Shown: positions 1 to 6,657, counted from the stretch's first letter. The stretch is 12,452 nt of DNA from Aliarcobacter butzleri (GCA_012522985.1 JAAYJJ010000038.1:1-12452), one strand, 5' to 3'. A program made the numbers and translations. The notes: generated by a model from the letters alone, not told the origin.

Positions 1-59
1 AATCTAAAAGAGTAGTAGGATACAAATCTCCAAAAGAGTTTATATCTAACATACAATAA
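1..59 (+). CDS. 3' end of an upstream gene, probably another thioredoxin-fold protein
   Basis: The frame starting at base 3 stays open from the window edge to a TAA at 57-59 and reads SKRVVGYKSPKEFISNIQ. The pattern R-x-V-G-x-x-(S/A)-P-x-x-F-(I/L)-x-x-(I/L)-Q is shared with the C-terminus of the next gene (KGRAIVGGHAAPVFLGKLQ). I therefore infer a tandem paralogue of the thioredoxin-7/DUF255 kind, cut by the window edge. Only 18 residues are visible, so no catalytic motif can be checked. Its stop overlaps the Shine-Dalgarno site of the next gene (58-63), which suggests one transcript and coupled translation. The open frame and stop are seen directly; the identity is inference from a short tail. 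Confidence 0.5.
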   Translation, partial: SKRVVGYKSPKEFISNIQ

Positions 60-63
60 GGAG
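58..63 (+). promoter_or_regulatory. Shine-Dalgarno site fixing the thioredoxin start at ATG 68
   Basis: AAGGAG lies 4 nt before ATG 68 but only 1 nt before the in-frame GTG at 65. The ATG is therefore the likelier initiation codon. Confidence 0.7.
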
Positions 64-67
64 AGTG

Positions 68-457
68 ATGAAAAAAATAGTTACACTTATACTTTTGCTA
101 TCTTCTATGCTTTTTGCTGTTAAGCTAGAGTATATCAACTCATATGATGAGGCTTTACAAAAAGCAAAGAGTGAAGATAAGATGCTTTTAGTAATGTTTA
201 CTATGGATGGTTGTCCAGCTTGTGAATATATGAAAGATGTGGCCTTTGATAGTGAAAGATTAAATCTATATCTATCACACTATTTTATAATATGTGAAAT
301 AGATTATAAAGATCCATCTTCATATCCACAAGGACTAAATCCTTTTGGTACGCCAACATTTTATATCCAAGATAGTAGTGGCAATACCAAAGGAAGAGCT
401 ATAGTAGGTGGACATGCAGCACCAGTTTTTTTGGGAAAATTACAAGAGTACAAATAA
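68..457 (+). CDS. exported thioredoxin-fold protein with a CPAC active site
   Basis: This is a predicted periplasmic thiol-disulfide protein of 129 residues. Residues 1-17 form a signal peptide: a KK n-region, a hydrophobic core LILLLSSMLF and a likely cleavage after LFA. The mature part is a compact thioredoxin fold with the redox motif C49-P-A-C52 (context GCPACEYMKDVAF) and the cis-proline loop at T95-P96-T97. The pattern fits the thioredoxin-7/SoxW-like group that reduces or recycles disulfides of exported proteins; the substrate is not evident. The first possible codon in frame is GTG 65, but ATG 68 is chosen from the ribosome-binding-site spacing and because it gives a normal MKK signal peptide. 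The upstream gene seems to be a paralogue, and the stop (455-457) overlaps the next gene's Shine-Dalgarno site. The fold and motif are clear; the precise partner is unknown. Confidence 0.85.
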   Translation: MKKIVTLILLLSSMLFAVKLEYINSYDEALQKAKSEDKMLLVMFTMDGCPACEYMKDVAFDSERLNLYLSHYFIICEIDYKDPSSYPQGLNPFGTPTFYIQDSSGNTKGRAIVGGHAAPVFLGKLQEYK

Positions 458-466
458 GGAACAATA

Positions 467-1858
467 TTGATAGAAAAATCTATATTTAGAGAGTATGATA
501 TAAGAGGTATAGTTGGTACAGAACTAAACGAACGTTCAGTTAAACTAATAGGCTATTTTTTAGGACTTAGGATTTATGAAAGGCTTGACTGCTGTGTGCC
601 ATATGTGGCTATAGGATATGATGCAAGAAGCCACTCCCCAGAACTTTTTTCATATCTAGCAAGTGGACTAAATGCTAGTGGATGTAAGGTACTTAATATG
701 GGTATGGTAGCTACTGGGGTGAATTATTTTAGTAACTTTAACTCTTTTGATGATATTACACCTAGTGCATCTATTATGATTACAGGCTCACATAACCCTA
801 GCCAATACAATGGATTTAAGATTACTATAGATAAAAAGCCATTTTTTGGACAAGATATATATGATCTAGGTAAAAGTATTATAGCAAATCAAAACAAAGA
901 GATTAAAGATGATGATTTTTCAATAGATATTGATGTAAAAGAGCTTTATATTGATTATATGGTAAATAGTTTTGAACATCTAAGAGGCTTTAAACAAAGA
1001 TTTGTTATAGATTGTGGCAATGGTGTAGCTGATACAGTTTTAAGTGAGATTTTTGATAAACTAGAGCTAAACTATCATGGTATTTATTGTAAACCAGATG
1101 GTACATTTCCCAACCACCACCCAGATCCAAGTGATGAAAAAAATCTAGTTGATATTAAAAAAGAGCTAGAAAAAGAGGAATTTAGTTTTGCTTTTGCTTA
1201 TGATGGAGATGCTGATAGAATAGCATTTTTAACAAAAAAGCACAATGTAAAAGGTGATATTTTAGCAATACTTTTTGCAAAAACTATGCAAAATCCAACT
1301 GTTATTGGTGAGGTTAAATGTAGCCAGATTATGTATGATATGATAAATAGCGGTGGTGGTAAGGCTGTGATGTATAAAACAGGACATAGCAATCTAAAAG
1401 TAAAACTACAAGAGCTAAATGCAGATTTAGCATGTGAAGTAAGTGGACATATCTTTTTTGCTGATAGATATTTTGGCTATGATGATGCCATATATGCTAC
1501 ATTTAGGATACTTGAACTTATCAAAAATGGTATGGATATAGATAAAGTTATAGACTCTTTGCCACAAGTATATAGTACTGAGGAGCTAAAAGTTCCTGCT
1601 ACTGAAGAGGAGAAGTTTAAAATAATAGATAGATTAAAACTTCTTTTAAAAAACCCAGATCCAAGCTTCCCTATAATCAAAGAGATTATCGATATAGATG
1701 GGCTTAGAGTTGTTTTTAAAGATGGTTGGGCTTTGGTTAGAGCTAGTAATACAACACCTATTTTGGTTACTAGGTTTGAATCAACTAATAAAGAAAATGC
1801 TATAATATACGAAAAGAGACTAAACGAACTAATAGAACAAGCAAAAAAAGGAGAATAA
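467..1858 (+). CDS. phosphomannomutase/phosphoglucomutase (AlgC/ManB type)
   Basis: This alpha-D-phosphohexomutase interconverts mannose-6-P and mannose-1-P, and/or glucose-6-P and glucose-1-P, feeding nucleotide sugars for LPS, capsule or glycans. Its 463 residues equal the length of Pseudomonas AlgC, and all four domains are represented. The catalytic phosphoserine loop is TGSHNP (Ser108). The Mg2+ loop is DGDADR (246-251). The sugar-specificity loop is CEVSGH (323-328, with Glu324, Ser326, His328). The phosphate-binding loop is RASNTTP (425-431). The N-terminus FREYDIRGIVG is typical of the family. It starts with TTG at 467: AAGGA at 456-460 sits 6 nt upstream, no ATG fits, and the family N-terminus begins here. 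The gene follows the thioredoxin gene by 9 bp and precedes the phnA-type gene by 1 bp, so all are probably cotranscribed. The preferred sugar cannot be settled from sequence alone. Confidence 0.95.
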   Translation: MIEKSIFREYDIRGIVGTELNERSVKLIGYFLGLRIYERLDCCVPYVAIGYDARSHSPELFSYLASGLNASGCKVLNMGMVATGVNYFSNFNSFDDITPSASIMITGSHNPSQYNGFKITIDKKPFFGQDIYDLGKSIIANQNKEIKDDDFSIDIDVKELYIDYMVNSFEHLRGFKQRFVIDCGNGVADTVLSEIFDKLELNYHGIYCKPDGTFPNHHPDPSDEKNLVDIKKELEKEEFSFAFAYDGDADRIAFLTKKHNVKGDILAILFAKTMQNPTVIGEVKCSQIMYDMINSGGGKAVMYKTGHSNLKVKLQELNADLACEVSGHIFFADRYFGYDDAIYATFRILELIKNGMDIDKVIDSLPQVYSTEELKVPATEEEKFKIIDRLKLLLKNPDPSFPIIKEIIDIDGLRVVFKDGWALVRASNTTPILVTRFESTNKENAIIYEKRLNELIEQAKKGE

Positions 1859-1859
1859 A

Positions 1860-2423
1860 TTGAGTTTAGAAGAGAGTTTAAAACAAAGAAGTGGACATAA
1901 ATGTGAATTATGTGGAAGTAAAGAGGAACTTAGAGCTTATCAAGTAAACTTAAACGATGATGGAGCTGATGGATCAGTGCTACTTTGTCAAACTTGTTTT
2001 GATGGAGTTGATAATCCAGCTGAAGTTGATTTAAGCCATTGGAGAATTTTAAGTGATTCTATGTGGAGTGAAGAAAGAATTGTTCAGATTTTGGTATATA
2101 GAACACTAAAACAGCTAAATGATCCATGGGCAAATGAGCTTATAGATATGATGTATCTTGAAGATGAAGAAAAAGCTATTGCTGATAGTGGTATAGTTAT
2201 AAGTGATGATAGTGAAAATAAAAAAGATGCAAATGGCAATATCTTAGCTGAAGGTGATAGTGTAACTATTATCAAAGACCTTGAGGTTAAAGGTGCAGGA
2301 TTTACAGCAAAAAGAGGTACAGTTGTTAAAAACATAAGCCTTGGAGATGTTGCTGGACATATAGAAGGTAGGGTAAATGGGGTTAAAATCTACCTAAAAA
2401 CTTGCTTTTTAAAGAAGTCATAA
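1860..2423 (+). CDS. phnA: PhnA/YjdM-family zinc-ribbon protein
   Basis: This 187-residue protein belongs to the longer version of the PhnA family. An N-terminal zinc ribbon carries two CxxC pairs (C15/C18 and C43/C46). A middle helical segment (about 60-110) contains HWRILSDSMWS. The C-terminal PhnA domain (about 122-187) contains DANGNILAEGDSVTIIKDL, KGAGFTAKRGT and HIEGRVNG. The name comes from the E. coli phn region, but the protein is not the phosphonoacetate hydrolase also called PhnA and its biochemical role is unproven; phosphonate metabolism should not be inferred. Translation starts at TTG 1860, 6 nt after AAGGAG (1848-1853), which lies inside the end of the mutase gene. The gene ends 4 bp from the stop of the convergent flagellin gene. 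Family assignment is secure; function is not. Confidence 0.9.
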   Translation: MSLEESLKQRSGHKCELCGSKEELRAYQVNLNDDGADGSVLLCQTCFDGVDNPAEVDLSHWRILSDSMWSEERIVQILVYRTLKQLNDPWANELIDMMYLEDEEKAIADSGIVISDDSENKKDANGNILAEGDSVTIIKDLEVKGAGFTAKRGTVVKNISLGDVAGHIEGRVNGVKIYLKTCFLKKS

Positions 2424-2427
2424 GCTT

Positions 2428-3300
2428 CTAAACCAAAATACTTAAAGTACCTTCCCTAGTCATATTTGCTTGAGCTAGAGCGAAGGTACCAGCTTCATAA
2501 GTGATAAGATTTTGTTTCAATCTAGCAAACTCATCCATCATATTTGCATCTCGTATAGTTGATTCTGCACTTAGGATACTTGTTTTTTGAACAACAAGAT
2601 TTCTCATAGTTGATTCTACTTGTTGTTGAACTGCACCATAATCTGTTCTATATTGGTTTAAATCAGTTAAAGCCATATCAATAGTAGCCATATAGTTTTG
2701 CATATCATTAAAGCTTAAGCCATCTGTATTATTAGCAAGAGTTTTTAAAGAAGAAAGAGTATGTGTTGAGCTTTTTGCTAAACCAGCACTATTTGCTTGT
2801 ATTCCATCTCTAGCTTCAACTACATTTTCTGCTCTTTCACCCAAAATAAATACTATTTTTTCTGTTTTATCTTGACTGTCTTCATCTTTTTGTAAAAGAA
2901 ATTTATCATAATATTTTGTTTGAGATGCTATTTGATCTAGTTGTTTTAGCAAACCTACAATATCCGAAGATATTATCTTACGCCCTTGCTCACTTGTAGT
3001 TTGGCTAGATCCTTGAATAAGTTTTTGTTTAATAACATCTAAGATATTTGATTGTTCGCTCATAGCTTTATCAGCTATTTGTAATAAAGAGACTCCCAAT
3101 GAGGCATTATTAATACTTTGAGATAGTGAACTTGCTTGAGTTCTAAGTTTATCAGATATTGCAAGTCCTGAAGGGTCATCAGACGATCTATTTACTCTAA
3201 GTCCAGTTGCTAACCTCTCCACAGCTAAACCAATAGCTTTGTTTATTTCGGTTAATCTTTCATTAGTTAGCATAGAGTTAATATTAGTATTAATTCGCAT
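2428..3300 (-). CDS. short, divergent flagellin (D0/D1 only)
   Basis: This is a structural subunit of the flagellar filament, 290 residues from ATG 3300. The N-terminal D0/D1 part reads MRINTNINSMLTNE, then ATGLRVNRSSDDPSGLAISD and LRTQASSLSQSINNASLG. The C-terminal D1/D0 part contains AESTIRDANMMDEFARLKQN and TFALAQAN. No large variable D2/D3 domain is present, as in Arcobacter/Sulfurimonas-type flagellins. Several usually conserved positions differ: the extreme C-terminus is TREGTLSILV instead of a typical QNVLRLLQ-like end, and the central segment around 150-190 is unusual. It could be a minor or alternative flagellin rather than the main filament subunit. A GTG at 3303 is in frame, but AAGGA at 3307-3311 gives 6-nt spacing to the ATG and only 3 to the GTG. 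No sigma28 or sigma54 flagellar promoter was found upstream. No other flagellar gene is in the window. Confidence 0.9.
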   Translation of the reverse strand: MRINTNINSMLTNERLTEINKAIGLAVERLATGLRVNRSSDDPSGLAISDKLRTQASSLSQSINNASLGVSLLQIADKAMSEQSNILDVIKQKLIQGSSQTTSEQGRKIISSDIVGLLKQLDQIASQTKYYDKFLLQKDEDSQDKTEKIVFILGERAENVVEARDGIQANSAGLAKSSTHTLSSLKTLANNTDGLSFNDMQNYMATIDMALTDLNQYRTDYGAVQQQVESTMRNLVVQKTSILSAESTIRDANMMDEFARLKQNLITYEAGTFALAQANMTREGTLSILV

Positions 3301-3306
3301 CACATA

Positions 3307-3311
3307 TCCTT
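3307..3311 (-). promoter_or_regulatory. Shine-Dalgarno site of the flagellin gene
   Basis: On the minus strand AAGGA is followed by TATGTG and then ATG (3300-3298), a 6-nt spacing. This supports ATG 3300 over the in-frame GTG 3303 as the start, giving the family-standard MRIN N-terminus. Confidence 0.65.
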
Positions 3312-3320
3312 AAACATACT

Positions 3321-3338
3321 CTTTATAAATATATAAAG
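3321..3338 (-). other. AT-rich hairpin in the flagellin leader
   Basis: A perfect 7-bp inverted repeat (CTTTATA, 4-nt loop, TATAAAG) lies in the 66-bp gap between the 699-residue protein gene and the flagellin. It has no U-tract, so it is not an intrinsic terminator. It also overlaps the only TATAAA-like -10 candidate. The structure is AT-only apart from one G-C pair and may be of no consequence. Confidence 0.3.
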
Positions 3339-3366
3339 CCACAACAGCATTTTACATATACATTTC

Positions 3367-5466
3367 TTAGCATTTGCTTAATTTACTCTCATATTCTAGG
3401 ATATTTCTATTATATTTTGAATATAGCTCAATATTTGGGTTTATATTGGGCATAGGCTTATTAAAATGCTTTAAAAGATAGATCAAAATATCATCACTAC
3501 CAAATAGTTTTTTATATAGATATAGGGCTTGATCTATAGAAGAAATATCTAGATTTTTTATTTGTTGCATATAATAGATCTTCATATAGTTGTTTATTTT
3601 GGTATAAAGTAAATCTATAGAGAAATATTTTGAGATTATTTTATATGCTACATTAAATCCTTGTTCATAAACCAAAAGATTAAAGATTTGAAAATCTTTT
3701 TGAACTATATGCATTAGTTCAAAATAAGCTGGAGTTGATTTTAAAAAAGGATTTACGGATATAAGATGATAGATAAGCTTTATATTTGTTTCATTGATGG
3801 CTTTTTTAAATATTTTATGCACTTGTGAATCTGTTTTTAGTTGTTCGGCTTTTGCTTTGTATTGTGGAAAATGTTTTAAATAATCACTAATAGTGTTAAA
3901 CTCTTCATCGTTTTCATTTAGCTTTGTAAGTCTAGAAAAAAGCTTTTTGCCAATAAGATCTATCTCTTTACCCACAGAGCTATAAAGTAAAAATGGGTAT
4001 TTTTGACTATATTTATAAAAAAGATAAAATTGTTTATTTTTAATACTATTTTCTACAGCTATAAATATCTCCGCATTATTAATAAGCTCTATAATCATTT
4101 TGTATTTATCATTTAGAGTATAATATGGTTTAGCTAGAGTTAAAATCTGCTCTGTTGGGGAGTTTGTAAGTACCATCTGTTCTATAGTTGCAAATAACTT
4201 TAACCACTCTTCTTCTAGCTTTGTATAGTTTAATGATTTTTTCAAAAAGCTATACTCTTCACAGAGTCTATAAGCTTGTTCTATATTATTACGTTTAATA
4301 GCTTGATTAAACTCTATAACAACTGCTTGATTTGATATAATCGTATCATATAACTCTTTTTTACTTTTGATAGCAAACAAAGGCTCTATCATCCTAAGAG
4401 CTAGGCTTACTTTATCTTCACCTATAAAATAGATAGCTTTTTGTAATAAAGTCTCCCATAAGCTATTGACCAATGTTAAAATAGTTGGGTTCATATATAA
4501 AAATATATTTTCCTCAATCAAATCAAAAGCTTTTTTATACTCTTTGTTTTTTAGATGTAATAATGTCTTTTCAAAGTTATGTTGTTTTGCAAAAAAGTAT
4601 AACTGATTATTATCTAGGATAATTATTATAAGTTCATTATTGATAAATACCTTTTTAATAGGGCGTTCAAAGACAAAGTTATACATTATCTCTAATGTTT
4701 GAAGATCTATTAAAAAGACCATACCACTATCATTGCCAACCAAAGAAGATGTATGAGTTATATCTGTATAGCAAGTTGATACATCTGTAATATCTGCATT
4801 GCTTGTTAAGAGCTGATTGCTAGTAAGATCATATGAACAAAAAGGGTATGTTGAATCTTTTGTAGTAATAAAAATTTTACTATTTTTATCATATACAAAA
4901 CCATCAGTTGCATAACCATCTATTTGAAAGCTATGTTGTAAATTTTGCCAAAAGATATTATATACATATACCATACCATCATCATATATCATAACTAAAA
5001 GTTGAGAGTCTAAAGAAAAAAAGTGTTTTATTAGTTTTGCATCTGTTTTATTTTGTATTATAAAGGCAAAGTTTTTTGTCTCCAAATCAAAAAAACAGAG
5101 TTTATTAGCACTATTTTTACAAACTAGAAAAAAGTTATCTTTAGTTGTTCTTATATCATTTATTGGGCTATCTAAAAAGTACTCTATTTGTTTAGTATAG
5201 TGTGAGTTTACGTTATAAATAAAAAGAGTATTCTCTTTTGTTGAAAATATAAGCTCATCTTTATTGATAACAAAAAACACCAAAAGAGTCTCTTTTGGTA
5301 TTTGTAGTTCAATTTTTTCTATTATTTGGAAATTGATGGTATTAAGTTTATATAAAACCATATTTACATCAATAATAACTATAAGAGTTTCATCAACTTG
5401 TTTAAAAAATAGTGTTTTTGAAGGTAGTGTAACTATCTCTTCAATCTTAAAAATAGCATCAAACAT
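3367..5466 (-). CDS. large protein of unknown function: propeller-like N-half, helical-repeat C-half
   Basis: I do not recognise a named family for this 699-residue protein. There is no signal peptide or convincing membrane segment, so a cytoplasmic location is likely. Residues about 1-295 are dominated by short beta-strands in a repeating pattern (LFIYNVNS, KLCFFDLETK, MVYVYNIF, MVFLIDLQTLE), which resembles a degenerate WD40-type propeller. Residues about 298-630 are alpha-helical with an internal repeat. Copies begin near 298, 386, 471 and 553 and share F/V-x2-A/S-I, then a Y/F in the next helix, then a Y/N-x-FL turn (YSFLKKS, YPFLLYS, NPFLKST). The spacing of about 82-88 residues suggests two TPR/HAT-like units per repeat. 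This architecture usually serves as a protein-interaction scaffold. It stands after rimM, where trmD normally is, and just before a flagellin gene on the same strand. The start is ATG 5466, with a weak TTAGG ribosome site. Function unknown. Confidence 0.85.
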   Translation of the reverse strand: MFDAIFKIEEIVTLPSKTLFFKQVDETLIVIIDVNMVLYKLNTINFQIIEKIELQIPKETLLVFFVINKDELIFSTKENTLFIYNVNSHYTKQIEYFLDSPINDIRTTKDNFFLVCKNSANKLCFFDLETKNFAFIIQNKTDAKLIKHFFSLDSQLLVMIYDDGMVYVYNIFWQNLQHSFQIDGYATDGFVYDKNSKIFITTKDSTYPFCSYDLTSNQLLTSNADITDVSTCYTDITHTSSLVGNDSGMVFLIDLQTLEIMYNFVFERPIKKVFINNELIIIILDNNQLYFFAKQHNFEKTLLHLKNKEYKKAFDLIEENIFLYMNPTILTLVNSLWETLLQKAIYFIGEDKVSLALRMIEPLFAIKSKKELYDTIISNQAVVIEFNQAIKRNNIEQAYRLCEEYSFLKKSLNYTKLEEEWLKLFATIEQMVLTNSPTEQILTLAKPYYTLNDKYKMIIELINNAEIFIAVENSIKNKQFYLFYKYSQKYPFLLYSSVGKEIDLIGKKLFSRLTKLNENDEEFNTISDYLKHFPQYKAKAEQLKTDSQVHKIFKKAINETNIKLIYHLISVNPFLKSTPAYFELMHIVQKDFQIFNLLVYEQGFNVAYKIISKYFSIDLLYTKINNYMKIYYMQQIKNLDISSIDQALYLYKKLFGSDDILIYLLKHFNKPMPNINPNIELYSKYNRNILEYESKLSKC

Positions 5467-5501
5467 TATAAACCTAATTCTTATTTTACTTTGGATAGTA
5501 T

Positions 5502-5530
5502 ATTATAATATAATTAGTTTGTTATGTCAA
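5502..5530 (-). promoter_or_regulatory. exact-consensus sigma70 promoter for the 699-residue protein gene
   Basis: On the minus strand TTGACA (5530-5525) is followed by exactly 17 bp and then TATAAT (5507-5502). Transcription would start near 5495, about 28 nt before ATG 5466. It lies in the 83-bp gap after rimM. An exact match in both boxes with optimal spacing is unusual in this phylum, where sigma70 promoters generally keep the -10 box but lack a recognisable TTGACA. The motif is seen directly; activity is inferred. Confidence 0.75.
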
Positions 5531-5549
5531 TGAGTTATAATGATACTCT

Positions 5550-6080
5550 TTAACTATTTTCAAGTATTGCCAAAGCGTTGGTTGTATGGATAAGCTTATC
5601 TTTAAGATTAACATTTAAAATATAAGTTTTTTGAATATATGGTATCAAAAAAACCTTTGGTAGATTTTTCTCTACCAAAGAGTTATCTACTTTGATTTCA
5701 AGATAATCACCTAAAGGAAATCTATGGATATCATCTACTATTCCTAAAAGTAAATCATCTTCATAAACACTACAAGAGATGATATCAAACCAAAAATATT
5801 CACCATCTTTTAGTTTGCATAACTCTTTTGAATCCTCTTTAGTAGTAAAAAGTTCAAGATTTGTTAGTTTTTTAGCTGTATCACAATCATCATAAGAGGT
5901 AAATTTAATAATACCTCTATTTATATCAAATTTTTCCACTTCTAATAAGATATTTTTATTAGTTAAAAGAGTAGAGTTTTTTTTGATAGCTTGTGGGAAA
6001 TCAGTATCAAGATAGACTTTAAGCTCACCTTTTAAACCACCACTTTTACCAAGTTTACCTAAGTAGATTTTATCACTCAT
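5550..6080 (-). CDS. rimM: 16S rRNA processing protein RimM
   Basis: This ribosome-maturation factor binds S19 and the 30S head to assist late 16S processing. It has 176 residues, normal for the family. The N-terminal RimM barrel carries YLGKLGKSGGLKGELKVYLD (6-25), the family's G-x-x-x-GLKGE-(L/V)-x-V signature. The C-terminal PRC barrel begins near DGEYFWFDII (92-101) and includes LLGIVDDI with a following RFPLGDYLEI, the counterpart of the usual GA-x-D-x-L segment, and a final IPYI motif. It starts at ATG 6080. Its first 8 bases overlap the end of the KH-protein gene (ATGAGTGA contains both start and stop), which implies translational coupling. trmD and rplS, usually directly downstream, are replaced by an unrelated gene with its own promoter. 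Confidence 0.95.
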   Translation of the reverse strand: MSDKIYLGKLGKSGGLKGELKVYLDTDFPQAIKKNSTLLTNKNILLEVEKFDINRGIIKFTSYDDCDTAKKLTNLELFTTKEDSKELCKLKDGEYFWFDIISCSVYEDDLLLGIVDDIHRFPLGDYLEIKVDNSLVEKNLPKVFLIPYIQKTYILNVNLKDKLIHTTNALAILENS

Positions 6081-6318
6081 CTATAGCAACAACTTGTATT
6101 TTATAAGAGATATTATCTTTAGCTTTACAACCATTGATGATAGTCTTTAAAGAGTTTATCATATTTCCATTTTTACCTATGATTTTACCTACATCTATTT
6201 GGTGTGCTTTGATAGTTATTTCATAAAAATCATCAGCACTCTTATCCATCTCAACAGAGATTAAATCAGGGTTGATTGCTATTAATGTACAATAGTTTTT
6301 AATAAAATTAACTATCAT
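6073..6318 (-). CDS. khpA: KH-domain RNA-binding protein (KhpA-like)
   Basis: This is a small cytoplasmic RNA-binding protein of 81 residues consisting of one KH domain with the GxxG loop in IIGKNGNMINSLKTII (residues 45-60). The N-terminus MIVNFIKNYCTLIAINPDLI matches the beginning of the KhpA family. In other bacteria KhpA works with KhpB/Jag in RNA binding and growth or envelope control; this is family knowledge and no khpB is in the window. The gene sits between rpsP and rimM, its usual place in this phylum. It starts 13 nt after the rpsP stop with no clear Shine-Dalgarno site, so translation may depend on ribosomes finishing rpsP. It overlaps rimM by 8 bp. Confidence 0.93.
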   Translation of the reverse strand: MIVNFIKNYCTLIAINPDLISVEMDKSADDFYEITIKAHQIDVGKIIGKNGNMINSLKTIINGCKAKDNISYKIQVVAIDE

Positions 6319-6331
6319 TTAAAGACTTTTG

Positions 6332-6559
6332 TTATTTTCCGCTAAGTTTTTTAACTTTTTCACTCATTTGAGCACCAACACTCAACCAGTAGTTTAATCT
6401 TTCTTCATCTATTTTAACTACTTTTGGCTCACTTACAGGGTTGAAATAACCTATTGACTCAATCCATCCGCTATCTCTTCTTTTTCTACTATCAGTTACA
6501 ACTATTCTATAAAAAGGTTTTTTATTTCTACCCATTCTTGTTAGTCTAATTACTGTCAT
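6332..6559 (-). CDS. rpsP: 30S ribosomal protein S16
   Basis: S16 is a primary binder of the 16S 5' domain and is needed for 30S assembly. The 75-residue protein is of normal, compact bacterial length. It shows the family hallmarks [20 protein letters not shown] at the N-terminus, [19 protein letters not shown] (23-41) and [16 protein letters not shown] (54-69). The start is ATG 6559, preceded by AAGGAG (6574-6569) with 9-nt spacing. The gene heads the rpsP-khpA-rimM run and follows ffh after a 93-bp gap that contains several hairpins, so its expression may be adjusted separately from ffh. Confidence 0.98.
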   Translation of the reverse strand: MTVIRLTRMGRNKKPFYRIVVTDSRKRRDSGWIESIGYFNPVSEPKVVKIDEERLNYWLSVGAQMSEKVKKLSGK

Positions 6560-6581
6560 TGTTTTGTTCTCCTTATTTGTT

Positions 6582-6598
6582 AGTATTTTTTAAATACT
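6582..6598 (-). other. AT-rich hairpin just upstream of the rpsP ribosome-binding site
   Basis: A perfect 7-bp inverted repeat (AGTATTT, 3-nt loop, AAATACT) ends 7 nt before the rpsP AAGGAG. It is low in G-C but close enough to influence access to the ribosome site. A run of seven U in the minus-strand transcript (6606-6600) lies directly before it. Confidence 0.4.
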
Positions 6599-6620
6599 TA
6601 AAAAAACTCTTTGCTAAAAG

Positions 6621-6657
6621 CTTATCTAAATATTTGATAAGTAGAAAACTACTTATC
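6621..6657 (-). other. overlapping hairpins at the ffh stop with alternative pairing
   Basis: A perfect 9-bp stem (GATAAGTAG, 4-nt loop, CTACTTATC) spans 6636-6657 and includes the ffh stop codon (6655-6653). In the minus-strand transcript its 3' arm contains CUUAUC, which can instead pair with a downstream GAUAAG (6626-6621), so the two stems exclude each other. Neither is followed directly by a U-run, so a simple terminator is unlikely. The element could act in transcript processing, RNA stability or differential expression of ffh versus rpsP. The base pairing is seen directly; the role is inferred. Confidence 0.55.

Noticed and set aside
65..67. GTG at 65 as the start of the thioredoxin-fold protein
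   Set aside because: It is only 1 nt from the Shine-Dalgarno site. ATG 68 has better spacing and gives a standard MKK signal peptide.
2413..2429. Inverted repeat AGAAG/CTTCT at the convergent phnA and flagellin stops as a bidirectional terminator
   Set aside because: The stem is only 5 bp with a 7-nt loop, and there is no U-run on either strand.
3301..3303. GTG at 3303 as the start of the flagellin
   Set aside because: Spacing to AAGGA is only 3 nt. The following ATG gives 6 nt and the canonical MRIN N-terminus.
3304..3460. sigma54 or sigma28 promoter before the flagellin
   Set aside because: No GG-N10-GC pair in a TGGCAC/TTGC context and no CCGATA-type -10 could be found on the minus strand.
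5264..5533. 89-residue open frame on the + strand
   Set aside because: It is antisense to the start of the 699-residue gene and covers its promoter. It has no ribosome site and its composition is that of a mirror frame.
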